Positions 48,866 to 60,000 of a stretch of DNA of 64,000 nt are shown one piece after another; positions within the stretch are counted from its first letter, which is position 1, and the number at the start of each line of letters is the position of its first letter. The notes beneath the pieces were generated by a model. That model searched no databases and had not been told where the DNA came from. It worked only from the letters and a program-made list of their open reading frames with translations. Source of the DNA: Streptomyces lunaelactis (GTDB lineage Bacteria > Actinomycetota > Actinomycetes > Streptomycetales > Streptomycetaceae); NCBI RefSeq assembly GCF_003054555.1, contig NZ_CP026304.1:1178001-1242000 (forward strand). Reading direction: 5' to 3'. Made by a program: the position numbers and the translations under genes.

Positions 48866-50113
48866 TCACACGCACCCTTCGCCCCGGGCGCGTGCCATCG
48901 CCTCGGGGTGGTGGACATAGGCGGGGCGCCACTGGGTCGGGTCGTACGTCCGGTGGAAGACGGGTGTCGCGGAGCCCGATATCGGCGGCACGATCCACGA
49001 CCAGTCGGCGCCCACACCTCGGCCCCGGCTCTGCTCGCGGTCCATGTGTGTGAGGAAGCGGCGCGACTCGGTGTGGTGGTCGCTGACGGTGACTCCGGCG
49101 CGGTCGAAGGAGTGCAGTACGGCGCGGTTCAGCTCGACCAGCGCCCGGTCCTTCCAGAGCGAGCGGTCGCTGGAGGTGTCCAGGCCCAACTTCTCGGCGA
49201 TACGCGGCAGCAGGTTGTAGCGGTCGGTGTCGGCGAGGTTGCGGGCGCCGATCTCGGTACCCATGTACCAGCCGTTGAAGGGGGCCGCGGGGTAGCAGAT
49301 CCCGCCGATCTCCAGGCACATGTTCGCGATCGCGGGTACGGCGTGCCAGCGCAGGCCGAGACCCCCGTACCAGCTCTGCTCGGGGTGGTGCAGCTCCACT
49401 TCGAGTACGGCGTCGCGCGGCAGCTCGAACAAGCGCGGTTTGCGGTCCCCGTCCTCGATCACCAGGGGCAGCAGGTCGAAGTGCGTGCCGGGGCCGCCGG
49501 GCCAGCCGAGTTGGAAGGCGCGTTCGGTGATCCCCGCGTTGCGCGGGTCGCCGACGGCGGACCCGTGGTCGGCGGCGTAGCCCGCGTACCGTACGAGCTG
49601 CTCGTTCCAGATCCGCGGTCCTGGACGGTCGGGTGCGTCGGGGGCGAAGACGGTGATCAGGGGGCGGATCCGGCCGCCGTTGGTGGCCTCCCTCAGGTGC
49701 TGTGCCGCCTCGCGCGCCACGCCGTCGGCGTCGTCGACGTGTCTGCGGTCGCGTATCTGCAGGGAGCGCCAGTAGAGCCGGCCGATGCACCGGTTGCTGT
49801 TGCGCCAGGCGACGCGTGCGCCGTAAACGAGTTCGGCGGCGGTGTGGCGGTAGGTGCCGGTCGCCTCGATCTCCGCGTGTACGGCGGCGATCCGGGCGGC
49901 CAAGTCGCCGCTCGCCTCCTCCTCCCGGTGATGGAGCCGGAGGAACTCCTCCGCCTCCTCGACCAGTTCACGGCGGGACGCCGGCGGGCCCGCGACCGGC
50001 TGCTCGGCGTGGCCCACCGGGCAGCGGGCGTCGGGCGCCTGAGCGTCCGCCCACTCGTGTGCTTCCACCCGTGTGCCGGTCCGGCGCAGGGCTCTGAGCA
50101 AAAACTTCCGCAT
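48866..50113 (-). CDS. nos: Bacterial nitric oxide synthase oxygenase
   Basis: A 415-residue NOS oxygenase. The heme-thiolate motif is VAWRNSNRCIGRLYWRSLQI with Cys109; the substrate-binding Glu is in NGWYMGTEIGARNLAD (about residue 284); the pterin/dimer region is WSWIVPPISGSATPVFHRTY near the C-terminus. There is no reductase domain, as expected for bacterial NOS, so electrons come from other reductases. It makes NO and citrulline from arginine. ATG 50113 is preferred to GTG 50122 because GGGGG lies 9 bp upstream. About 45 residues precede the core, longer than in Bacillus enzymes. Upstream FUSC-type exporter may be in the same unit. Confidence 0.94.
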   Translation of the reverse strand: MRKFLLRALRRTGTRVEAHEWADAQAPDARCPVGHAEQPVAGPPASRRELVEEAEEFLRLHHREEEASGDLAARIAAVHAEIEATGTYRHTAAELVYGARVAWRNSNRCIGRLYWRSLQIRDRRHVDDADGVAREAAQHLREATNGGRIRPLITVFAPDAPDRPGPRIWNEQLVRYAGYAADHGSAVGDPRNAGITERAFQLGWPGGPGTHFDLLPLVIEDGDRKPRLFELPRDAVLEVELHHPEQSWYGGLGLRWHAVPAIANMCLEIGGICYPAAPFNGWYMGTEIGARNLADTDRYNLLPRIAEKLGLDTSSDRSLWKDRALVELNRAVLHSFDRAGVTVSDHHTESRRFLTHMDREQSRGRGVGADWSWIVPPISGSATPVFHRTYDPTQWRPAYVHHPEAMARARGEGCV

Positions 50114-50209
50114 GGTGTGCACCCCCGGGGTCCCGTCCTGGAGGGGACGTATGTGGATGCCGCTGTGGTTACCCCTTGAACAGGCTGATCTACCCTGTGT
50201 GTGCCAGGT

Positions 50210-50225
50210 GAAATTGCCTCATTTC
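50210..50225. promoter_or_regulatory. GAAAT-N6-ATTTC palindrome upstream of nos
   Basis: GAAAT (50210-50214) and ATTTC (50221-50225) flank TGCCTC, extended by CCAGG/CCTGG one base out of register. Lies about 100 bp upstream of the NOS start and just past the FUSC gene stop; possible promoter or regulator site. Confidence 0.4.
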
Positions 50226-50249
50226 CTGGCCATGTGTCGATGCGCCAGG

Positions 50250-51824
50250 TCAGGCGGGCACGAGGGGGGCGCGCGGGGAGGTACACAGGGGCGCGGCAAG
50301 GTCCTCGAGCGCCCTCTCCAGCCCGTGCAGATGCGTGAGGGCGGCCTCGGCCCCTGGATGATGCCGCGGGGCCGGTACGGAGACGATGTGGGCCTTCGCC
50401 TGCCCGGTGACGGGCGGCACCAGCGCATGCACAGCCGCTTCGACCCGGGCGCAGGCGGCGGCCAGCCGCGCGTCGTGGGAAGCGTCCGGGTCGGCGGCGA
50501 CGGTGGCGAGGCCGCGCACCGCACGCGCGCAGTCGTCGAGCAGCCCGATCACCTGGCGGGCGCGCGCCTTGCGGGCCCGCAGCGGGCTGAGCGGGTGGAC
50601 GAGCGGGGCGAGGGAGTGGCGTACCCGGCCGAGCAGCAGCTCCAGCTCGGCGGCGAGCGGCGCCGGATCGGCCTGCTCGTCGCCCGCCAGCCGGCGCGCG
50701 GCCGTGGTGGTGCAGCCGTGCACGCAGTGCAGCGCGCGGCGGATCCAGGCGTCGGTCGCGCCATGGGTGCTGACGGGCAGGATCAGCGCGACGCCGAGGG
50801 CGGCGCCGAGCGCGCCGACCGCCGTCTCCTGGAAGCGGAGGAGCAGCAGACCGGGGTGCAGGACCCCGAGGAGCCCGTACAGCAGACCGGCCATGACGGT
50901 GACGAAGAACATCATCCAGCTGTACGAGGGCGCGGCCGTGTAGAAGATGCCGAAGACGCAGACGGCGACCAGGGCCGCGGTGGGGGCGGGCGCGCCGGCG
51001 ATGGGGATCGCGATCAGCAGCCCGGCGGCGATGCCCGTGACCGTACCGACGACCCGGCGGAAACCGCGGACCAGGGTCTCGCCGCGCGATGCCGTGTTGA
51101 CGAAGATCCACCAGGCGGTCCCGACGGCCCAGTACCAGCGGTCGGGGGAGATCAGCAGTCCGGCGGCGATCGCGACGCCACAGGCCACGGTCGCCTGGAA
51201 CGCCTGGCGAGTGGTGGGGCGGGCGAGTCCGCGGCCGGGGAGCGGGGCCGGCGCGGCGGGCGGGGGCATACGCCGCTCGATGCACCACAGGCCGAAGCGG
51301 ACGGCCGATGTCGCGGCCAGCGCGAGTGCCACCGCGCCGTACAGCTCAGGCAGCTGGGCCGGGACCGCGTGCAGGAACTGGGTGACGAAGAACATCATGA
51401 ACGCGAAGATCCCCAGCGCATGTCCGCGCGGGCCCCAGCGCCTGGCGTAGACACCGCAGAAGACCACGGCGAGCCAGGCAGCGGCGCGAAGCGGCGGGAG
51501 CCCGTGCAGGGTGGTCGCGAGGGCGAGTACGGGGAAGCCCGCGGCGGGCAGCAGGGCGGTGGTGACGGCCTGGCGGCGCACGGTCGGGTCCCCGACGGTG
51601 AACAGCGCGAGGAGCGCGGCGAGTCCTCCGGTGATCGAGGCGACGAGGGAGAGCCCGGCCAGCTCGGCCGCGGCCACCGCGAGACTGACGCCGAGCACGG
51701 CGCGCGCGGAGACACGCAGCCGCAGACGCCCCGGATCGGGGGCGACGAACATCCTCTTCACGCCGGTCACGCTCTTCACGACGGCCGTCCCGCCCCCTTG
51801 CTGTTCAGCACCCTCTGCAGACAT
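50250..51824 (-). CDS. FUSC family (aromatic acid exporter-like) membrane protein
   Basis: A 524-residue membrane protein with two blocks of about six hydrophobic segments, first at about residues 40-170 and second at 205-330, then a soluble Ala/Arg-rich C-terminal domain (370-510). This matches FUSC/YccS/ArAE-like exporters, which may pump aromatic acids or fusaric acid. The segment YWAVGTAWWIFVNTASRGET with GTVTGIAAGLLIAIP resembles the FUSC core. ATG 51824 is used; a GTG at 51779 with GGGGCGGGA upstream is an alternative. It is divergent from the Lrp/AsnC gene with an inverted repeat between, and upstream of nos on the same strand with 136 bp between them. Confidence 0.82.
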   Translation of the reverse strand: MSAEGAEQQGGGTAVVKSVTGVKRMFVAPDPGRLRLRVSARAVLGVSLAVAAAELAGLSLVASITGGLAALLALFTVGDPTVRRQAVTTALLPAAGFPVLALATTLHGLPPLRAAAWLAVVFCGVYARRWGPRGHALGIFAFMMFFVTQFLHAVPAQLPELYGAVALALAATSAVRFGLWCIERRMPPPAAPAPLPGRGLARPTTRQAFQATVACGVAIAAGLLISPDRWYWAVGTAWWIFVNTASRGETLVRGFRRVVGTVTGIAAGLLIAIPIAGAPAPTAALVAVCVFGIFYTAAPSYSWMMFFVTVMAGLLYGLLGVLHPGLLLLRFQETAVGALGAALGVALILPVSTHGATDAWIRRALHCVHGCTTTAARRLAGDEQADPAPLAAELELLLGRVRHSLAPLVHPLSPLRARKARARQVIGLLDDCARAVRGLATVAADPDASHDARLAAACARVEAAVHALVPPVTGQAKAHIVSVPAPRHHPGAEAALTHLHGLERALEDLAAPLCTSPRAPLVPA

Positions 51825-51916
51825 GGCAAAGGCGCCGCGGGTCCGGTCGGGCTCCGTCGCCGTTCCGGCGCTGCGCAGCGCCCTCTCTGTGCAGAGGAAA
51901 GCATCACAAGGCACAT

Positions 51917-51947
51917 TGGCTCAAATCGATCACGATAGGCTGAGCCA
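51917..51947. promoter_or_regulatory. TGGCTCA-N17-TGAGCCA operator for Lrp/AsnC
   Basis: A perfect 7-bp inverted repeat (51917-51923 and 51941-51947) lies between the divergent FUSC exporter and Lrp/AsnC gene. Spacing of 24 bp centre to centre fits a multimeric Lrp-type protein. Confidence 0.55.
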
Positions 51948-51997
51948 TTGGCACAGCCAAAGACACAACGCCTGCACCAGAGGGAGGCCAACGGACC

Positions 51998-52480
51998 ATG
52001 ACAGTGGACGCACTGGACACCCGGATCCTGCGGCTGCTGATCGAGCAGCCGCGCACCAGCGTGCGCGAGTACGCCCGGATCCTCGGCATCGCCCGCGGCA
52101 CCCTGCAGGCCAGGATCGACCGCCTGGAGCGGGACGGCGTGATCACCGGCACCGGTCCGTACCTCTCCCTCGCCGCCCTCGGTCATCCGGTGCTCGCCTT
52201 CGTCCATATCGAGGTCACCCAGGGACATCTGGACGAGGTCGGAGACGCGCTCGCCGCGCTGCCCGAGATCATCGAGGCGTTCTCGATCACCGGCGGCGGA
52301 GATCTGCTGACCCGGGTCGCCGCGCGGGACAACGGACATCTCGAGGACGTCATCCAGCGGCTGATCCAGCTGCCCGGTGTGGTGCGTACGCGTACCGAGA
52401 TGGCCTTGCGCGAGCGGGTGCCGCACCGGCTGCTGCCGCTGGTCGAGTCGGTGGGCAGGGCCGCCGGTACCTCACGGTGA
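51998..52480 (+). CDS. Lrp/AsnC family transcriptional regulator
   Basis: A 160-residue regulator. The N-terminal HTH (about residues 5-50) contains TRILRLLIEQPRTSVREYAR and ARGTLQARIDRLERDGVIT; the RAM ligand/oligomerisation domain follows (65-140), with GGGDLLTRVAARDNGHLEDV typical of the effector pocket. These proteins sense amino acids or aromatic acids. ATG 51998 follows GAGGGAGG. Divergent from the FUSC exporter, which it likely controls through the palindrome at 51917-51947. The ligand may be the exported compound. Confidence 0.92.
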   Translation: MTVDALDTRILRLLIEQPRTSVREYARILGIARGTLQARIDRLERDGVITGTGPYLSLAALGHPVLAFVHIEVTQGHLDEVGDALAALPEIIEAFSITGGGDLLTRVAARDNGHLEDVIQRLIQLPGVVRTRTEMALRERVPHRLLPLVESVGRAAGTSR

Positions 52481-52505
52481 ACCCCGTCTTGGCATGCTGG
52501 AGCGC

Positions 52506-55518
<3,013 letters not shown>

Positions 55519-55535
55519 CGTCCGCACCTCGTTCC

Positions 55536-55565
55536 GCCCCGGTTGGCACTGCGTCCGGCCGGGGC
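55536..55565 (+). terminator. Hairpin terminator after icd
   Basis: GCCCCGGTTGG (55536-55546) pairs with CCGGCCGGGGC (55555-55565) with two G-T pairs, 8-nt loop, 18 bp after the icd stop. Confidence 0.7.
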
Positions 55566-55578
55566 GGTTCTGTGTTCC

Positions 55579-55640
55579 CCGGCAAGATCCAAAAGACACT
55601 CACCAGGGCGTGCCAGGGCACGCGAGCCCGGCACGATCGG
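55579..55640. repeat. Degenerate fragment of the palindromic element
   Basis: CCGGCAAGATCCAAA (55579-55593) is a type A end, and GGCGTGCCAGGGCACGCGAG then CCCGGCACGATC (55609-55638) matches the inner right flank of copy 1, with an intact GCGTGCC/GGCACGC stem. The order is scrambled, so it is a decayed or rearranged copy. The rest of the 448-bp gap 55519-55966 holds the icd terminator and no other recognisable gene. Confidence 0.6.
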
Positions 55641-55966
55641 CCGGACAGGACCTATGCGCCCACCGCCTCGCGAGCGCCACCGCGTTCCGGGCCCGCGCCG
55701 GCTTGCCTCGATGACGTCCAGAGCACGTGCGCGTACACCTGATGGCCGGAGCCTCAAGTCGGCCTACCGTAAGCAGTGTTGCTCATCAGCGCGATGACAC
55801 CTCCCGTGACGGGGGGCCGTTCCCAGGGCGATCTCCATCAGCACCGGCCGGCGACTCCCGTGCCCTGAGACCAGTCGGCCCCGAGCGGACCTCACGAGAA
55901 CCGACCCTGCCATTCCGCGCGTCCTGATCTGCGGTGCCATCAGTCACCTACGAGGCGGGAGGGGCC

Positions 55967-56386
55967 GTGGAGCAGGCAAGGACAGCGCTCGCCGAGCGAA
56001 TAGCCGAGCGGAGAAGGGGAGTCGGTGACCCTCGTGCGCTGGTCGGTGAGATGCGGCGCTCGGTCCTTCTGGTGCCGACGGCCGGCGGAGGTCTCTGGTC
56101 GGCGCGTTCGGGCGGGGTGCGGTGGATCTGCGGGTTCACCGACGAGGCCGCACTGGCCCGGTTCGCCCTGCTTCACCCGTCCGGAGATCAGCCCATGGAC
56201 TACGCGGCGCTGCTGGGCGCGCGCATCGTCGACGAGGTCGTGCCGTCCCTGGACGAGCCCGCCGGCCTCGCCGTCGACATCGCCACCGAGGACGGGTCGA
56301 TGTTCTTCCCGCCGGTCGTCGGCATCGTTCCGGACGGCGTCGCCGTCGACTCCGGTGAGGCAGGGGGGCGCGGCCATGGGCGGTGA
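55967..56386 (+). CDS. SseB-like protein
   Basis: A 139-residue SseB-domain protein. It begins EQARTALAERIAERRRGVGD, then has LVGEMRRSVLLVPTAGGGLW and ICGFTDEAALARFALL, the SseB hallmarks (DGxxxLxxFTDxxAL), plus FFPPVVGIVPDGVAVD near the C-terminus. SseB-like proteins in streptomycetes are often encoded beside secretion substrates. GTG 55967 follows GGGAGGGG. Its stop overlaps the next start by 11 bp, so the two are coupled. First gene of the toxin cassette; a chaperone or regulatory role for the cassette is inference. Confidence 0.85.
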   Translation: MEQARTALAERIAERRRGVGDPRALVGEMRRSVLLVPTAGGGLWSARSGGVRWICGFTDEAALARFALLHPSGDQPMDYAALLGARIVDEVVPSLDEPAGLAVDIATEDGSMFFPPVVGIVPDGVAVDSGEAGGRGHGR

Positions 56387-57032
56387 CGGGGCGGATCTGA
56401 ACTTCGACAAGGCGTCTGTCGCGAAGTTCACGCAGGGCGTGGGCGCGACCATCGACCAGCTCGGTGAACTCGGCGGCGCCACGGGTTCGGTGATGGGCAA
56501 GGGCTTCTCGGGGCTGTCGATGACCGGGATGGAGGCCGGGCACCACGGCCTCTCGGTCGACTTCGAGGACTTCTGCGAGCGCTGGGAGTGGGGTGTGCGC
56601 GCCTTGGTGAGCGACGCCGGCGCGATCGCGAACCGCCTCGGCCTGGCGGCGGGCACCCAGTGGGAGCACGACCAGTACGTCGAGGGCGCACTCAAGGTGG
56701 GCGTCAACTCCGTGATGGGCGGCAGCCCGCACGCCACCGAGGAGGAGATCACCCAGCAGGACTGGGGCGACGTGTTCACGCCGGACTACCTGAACCCGGA
56801 CTGGAGCGCCGAGTCGTGGGATCAGGCCGGTCAGGAGATGGGGCAGACGTGGAAGGACACCGGCCGCACCGTCCTCACCGAGGGCCGGGGCGGCCGGCAG
56901 TCGGAGCTGCTCAACGACGCGCTCGGCATCTCCGACGACCAGTGGAACCAGGCGCTGGACGACACCTTCGGCCCGTCGCCGGAGGAGCGCGCCCAACAGG
57001 CGCAGCAGCAGGGTGAGTCCGGGGGGAACTGA
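56376..57032 (+). CDS. ESX/T7SS-associated small protein (WXG-like N-terminus)
   Basis: A 218-residue soluble protein, predicted mostly helical. Residues 1-95 look like an ESX-type helical hairpin, with KASVAKFTQGVGATIDQLGE, GFSGLSMTG and the Trp/Gly-containing FCERWEWGVRALVSDAGAIA, reminiscent of WXG100 partners. The rest is acidic and Gln-rich (WSAESWDQAGQEMGQTWKDT). I do not recognise an enzyme motif. ATG 56376 follows AGGGGGG. It sits between the SseB-like and RHS genes with a 2-bp gap to the latter, so it is probably an adaptor or co-secreted partner for the RHS toxin. That role is inferred. Confidence 0.7.
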   Translation: MGGDGADLNFDKASVAKFTQGVGATIDQLGELGGATGSVMGKGFSGLSMTGMEAGHHGLSVDFEDFCERWEWGVRALVSDAGAIANRLGLAAGTQWEHDQYVEGALKVGVNSVMGGSPHATEEEITQQDWGDVFTPDYLNPDWSAESWDQAGQEMGQTWKDTGRTVLTEGRGGRQSELLNDALGISDDQWNQALDDTFGPSPEERAQQAQQQGESGGN

Positions 57033-57034
57033 CC

Positions 57035-60000
57035 ATGGGTATCGGCGACTTCATCAGTGACATCACGCCCGACTCGGTCGAGAACGTGGTCGAGGACGGC
57101 GTCGAGTGGGCCGGCAACCGGGTCGAGGACGCCGGGAACTGGACCGCCGACCGGCTGGACGAGGTCGGCTGGGAGTCCGGTGCGGACTGGGTGCGCGAGC
57201 AGTCCCGTTCGGTCGCCAACCGGATGGGCGCCGAGGTCGACGAGATGGACCTCGGACAGACCGAGGACAAGACCAAGCTGATCTACGGCAGCCCGGACGA
57301 GATCACCTCCACCGCCAAGAAACTCCGCGCCTTCCAGACGGCCTTCGACAACGCCGCCGAGGGCCTCAAGGGCCTCGACTCCTCCCAGCTCAAGGGCGAG
57401 GCGGCCGAGGCGCTGCGGGCCGCCGTGCGCAACCAGCCGCCCAAGTGGTTCACCGGAGCCGACGCCTGCGAGAAGGCGGCCGCCGCGCTGTGGGCGTTCG
57501 CCGGCACGGTCACCTGGGCGCAGGGACAGGCGCAGACGGCGATCGACAAGTGGAAGGAGGGCACCAAGGCCTCCACGGACGCCGCCGACGCGCACCGCAA
57601 GAAGGTCGACGACTTCAACAGCGCGGTCGACCGGTACAACGCCCAGCCCGCCGACAAGCGCGACCCGTCGACGCTTCCTCCCCGCCCCGCCGCGACGTTC
57701 GAGGACCCCGGCAAGAAGCTGCTGCAGGAGGCGCAGGACATCCTCGCCGAGGCCCGCAAGCAGCGGAACACGGCCGCGGAGACCGCGCGCACCGCGGTCC
57801 GCGCCGCGCGTGACAAGGCCCCGGAGAAGCCCTCGTACGCCCAGCAGTTGGGCGACGGGCTCCAGGAACTGCAGATCATGGGAGACCACGTCGGCGGCGG
57901 CATCATCAAGGGCACCGCGGGGATCCTGAACTTCGTCCGCGCGGTCAACCCCCTGGACCCGTACAACATCACGCACCCGGCCGAGTACGCCACGTCGCTC
58001 AACAGCCTGGCCGCGGGACTGGTGGTCGCCGCCAACGACCCGATCGGCACCGGCCGTCAGATGGTCAGCGACTTCATGAAGGACCCGTACGAGGGCTTCG
58101 GCCGTCTGCTGCCCGACGCGGCGCTGACCGTGGCCACCGGCGGAGGCGGCGCCGCGGTGAAGGGCGTGCGCATCGCCGCGGACATGGCCGACGCCGCGAA
58201 GGCGCGCAGGCTGGTCGACGACTCCCCCGACGGCACCCACCGCACCCCGGACGGCGACCGCGACGCCGGCGGCGACCCGGTGGACCTCGCCACGGGCCGG
58301 ATGTTCCTGCCCCAGACCGACGTCGAACTGCCCGGCATCCTGCCGCTGGTCTTCACCCGCCGCACCGAGTCCGGTTGCGCGGCCGGCCGCTTCCTGGGTC
58401 CCGCCTGGACGTCCACCGTCGACGAGCGTCTGGAGATCGACGCCGTCGGCGTCGTCCACGTCACCGCCGAAGGGCTCCTGGTCCCGTACCCGCACCCGGT
58501 CCCCGGCGCGCCCACCCGGCCGGAGACGGGCAGGGCCCGCACCCTGCTGGCCCGCGACGCCCACGGCGACTACACGGTCACCGACCCCGACAGCGGCCTG
58601 GTCTTCCACTTCACCGCTCCGTCCGGCAGCGAGCCGGGCGGCGACGGCGACGCCTGGCTGTCCGGGATCACCGAACGCAACGGCCACTCCGTCACCGTCG
58701 ACCGCACCGAGGACGGCCTGCCGCTCGCCCTGGTCCACTCGGCGGGCCACCAGATGAAGCTGTCCGTCGCCGACGGCCTGGTCACCGCCCTGTCCCTGGC
58801 CGGCGCGGGCGAGGGCGGCACGGACCTGCCGCTGATGGGCTACGGCTACGAGGACGGCGACCTCACCACCGTCACCAAGCCGTCCGGCGCCACCACCACC
58901 TTCGTCTACGACGACCGCCGCCGCGTCATCGCCTGGATCGACTCCAACGGAAGCCGCTACGACTACGTCTACGACGACCGCGACCGCGTCGTGGCGGAGG
59001 GCGGCGAGGCGGGCCACGTCCAGATCACGCTGGCGTACACCGAACCCGACCCCGGGACGGGCCACCACACCACCACGATCACCACCCCCGACGGGCACGC
59101 GACCCGCCACGTGTACGGCCCCGGCTGCCGGCTCCTGGCCATCACCGACCCGCTCGGCCACACCACCCGGTTCACCCACGACCCGCGCGGCAACACCCTG
59201 TCCCGCACCGACCCGCTGGGCCTCACCACCGCCTTCTCGTACGACGAGGACGACCGGCTGATCGCCGCCGTCCGCCCCGACGGCAGCGAACTGCGCACCG
59301 TGCGCGGCCCGTTCGGCCTGCCGGTGGAGGTCTTCGGGCCGGACGGCACCCGCGTGGTCCATGAGTTCGACGAACGCGGCAACCGCACGGCGGTCACCGA
59401 CCAGGCCGGCACCACCACCCGTTACACCTACGACCACGGCGGCCGGCTCACCTCGGTCACCGACGCCCTCGGGGCCACGACCCGCGTGGTGTGTGACGCG
59501 GCGGGTCTGCCCGTGGAGGTGACCGACCCGGCCGGCGCCGTCACCCGCACCGAGCGCGACGCCCTCGGCAGGCCGGTCCGCGTCACAGACCCGATGGGCG
59601 GCGTCACGCGCCTGGAGTGGGACGCGGACGGTCAGCTCGCACGCCGTACGGGCCCCGACGGCGCCACGGAGTCGTGGACCTACGACGGCGAGGGCAACCT
59701 GCTCACCCGCACCGACGCGTCCGGTGGCGTCTCCCGCTTCGAGTACACCCACTTCGACCTGCCGGTCGCCCGCACCCAGCCCGACGGCGCGCGCTACGAG
59801 TTCGAGCACGACGCCGAGCTGCGCCTCACCCGCGTGGTCAACCCGCAGGGGCTGACCTGGAGTTACGAGTACGACGCTGCGGGCGACATCGTCTCCGAGA
59901 CCGACTTCGACGGCCGCACCCTCACCTACCGGGTGGACGCCGCGGGCCGGCTCGCGGCCCGCACCGACGCGCTCGGCGGGACCGTCGAGTTCGAGCGTGA

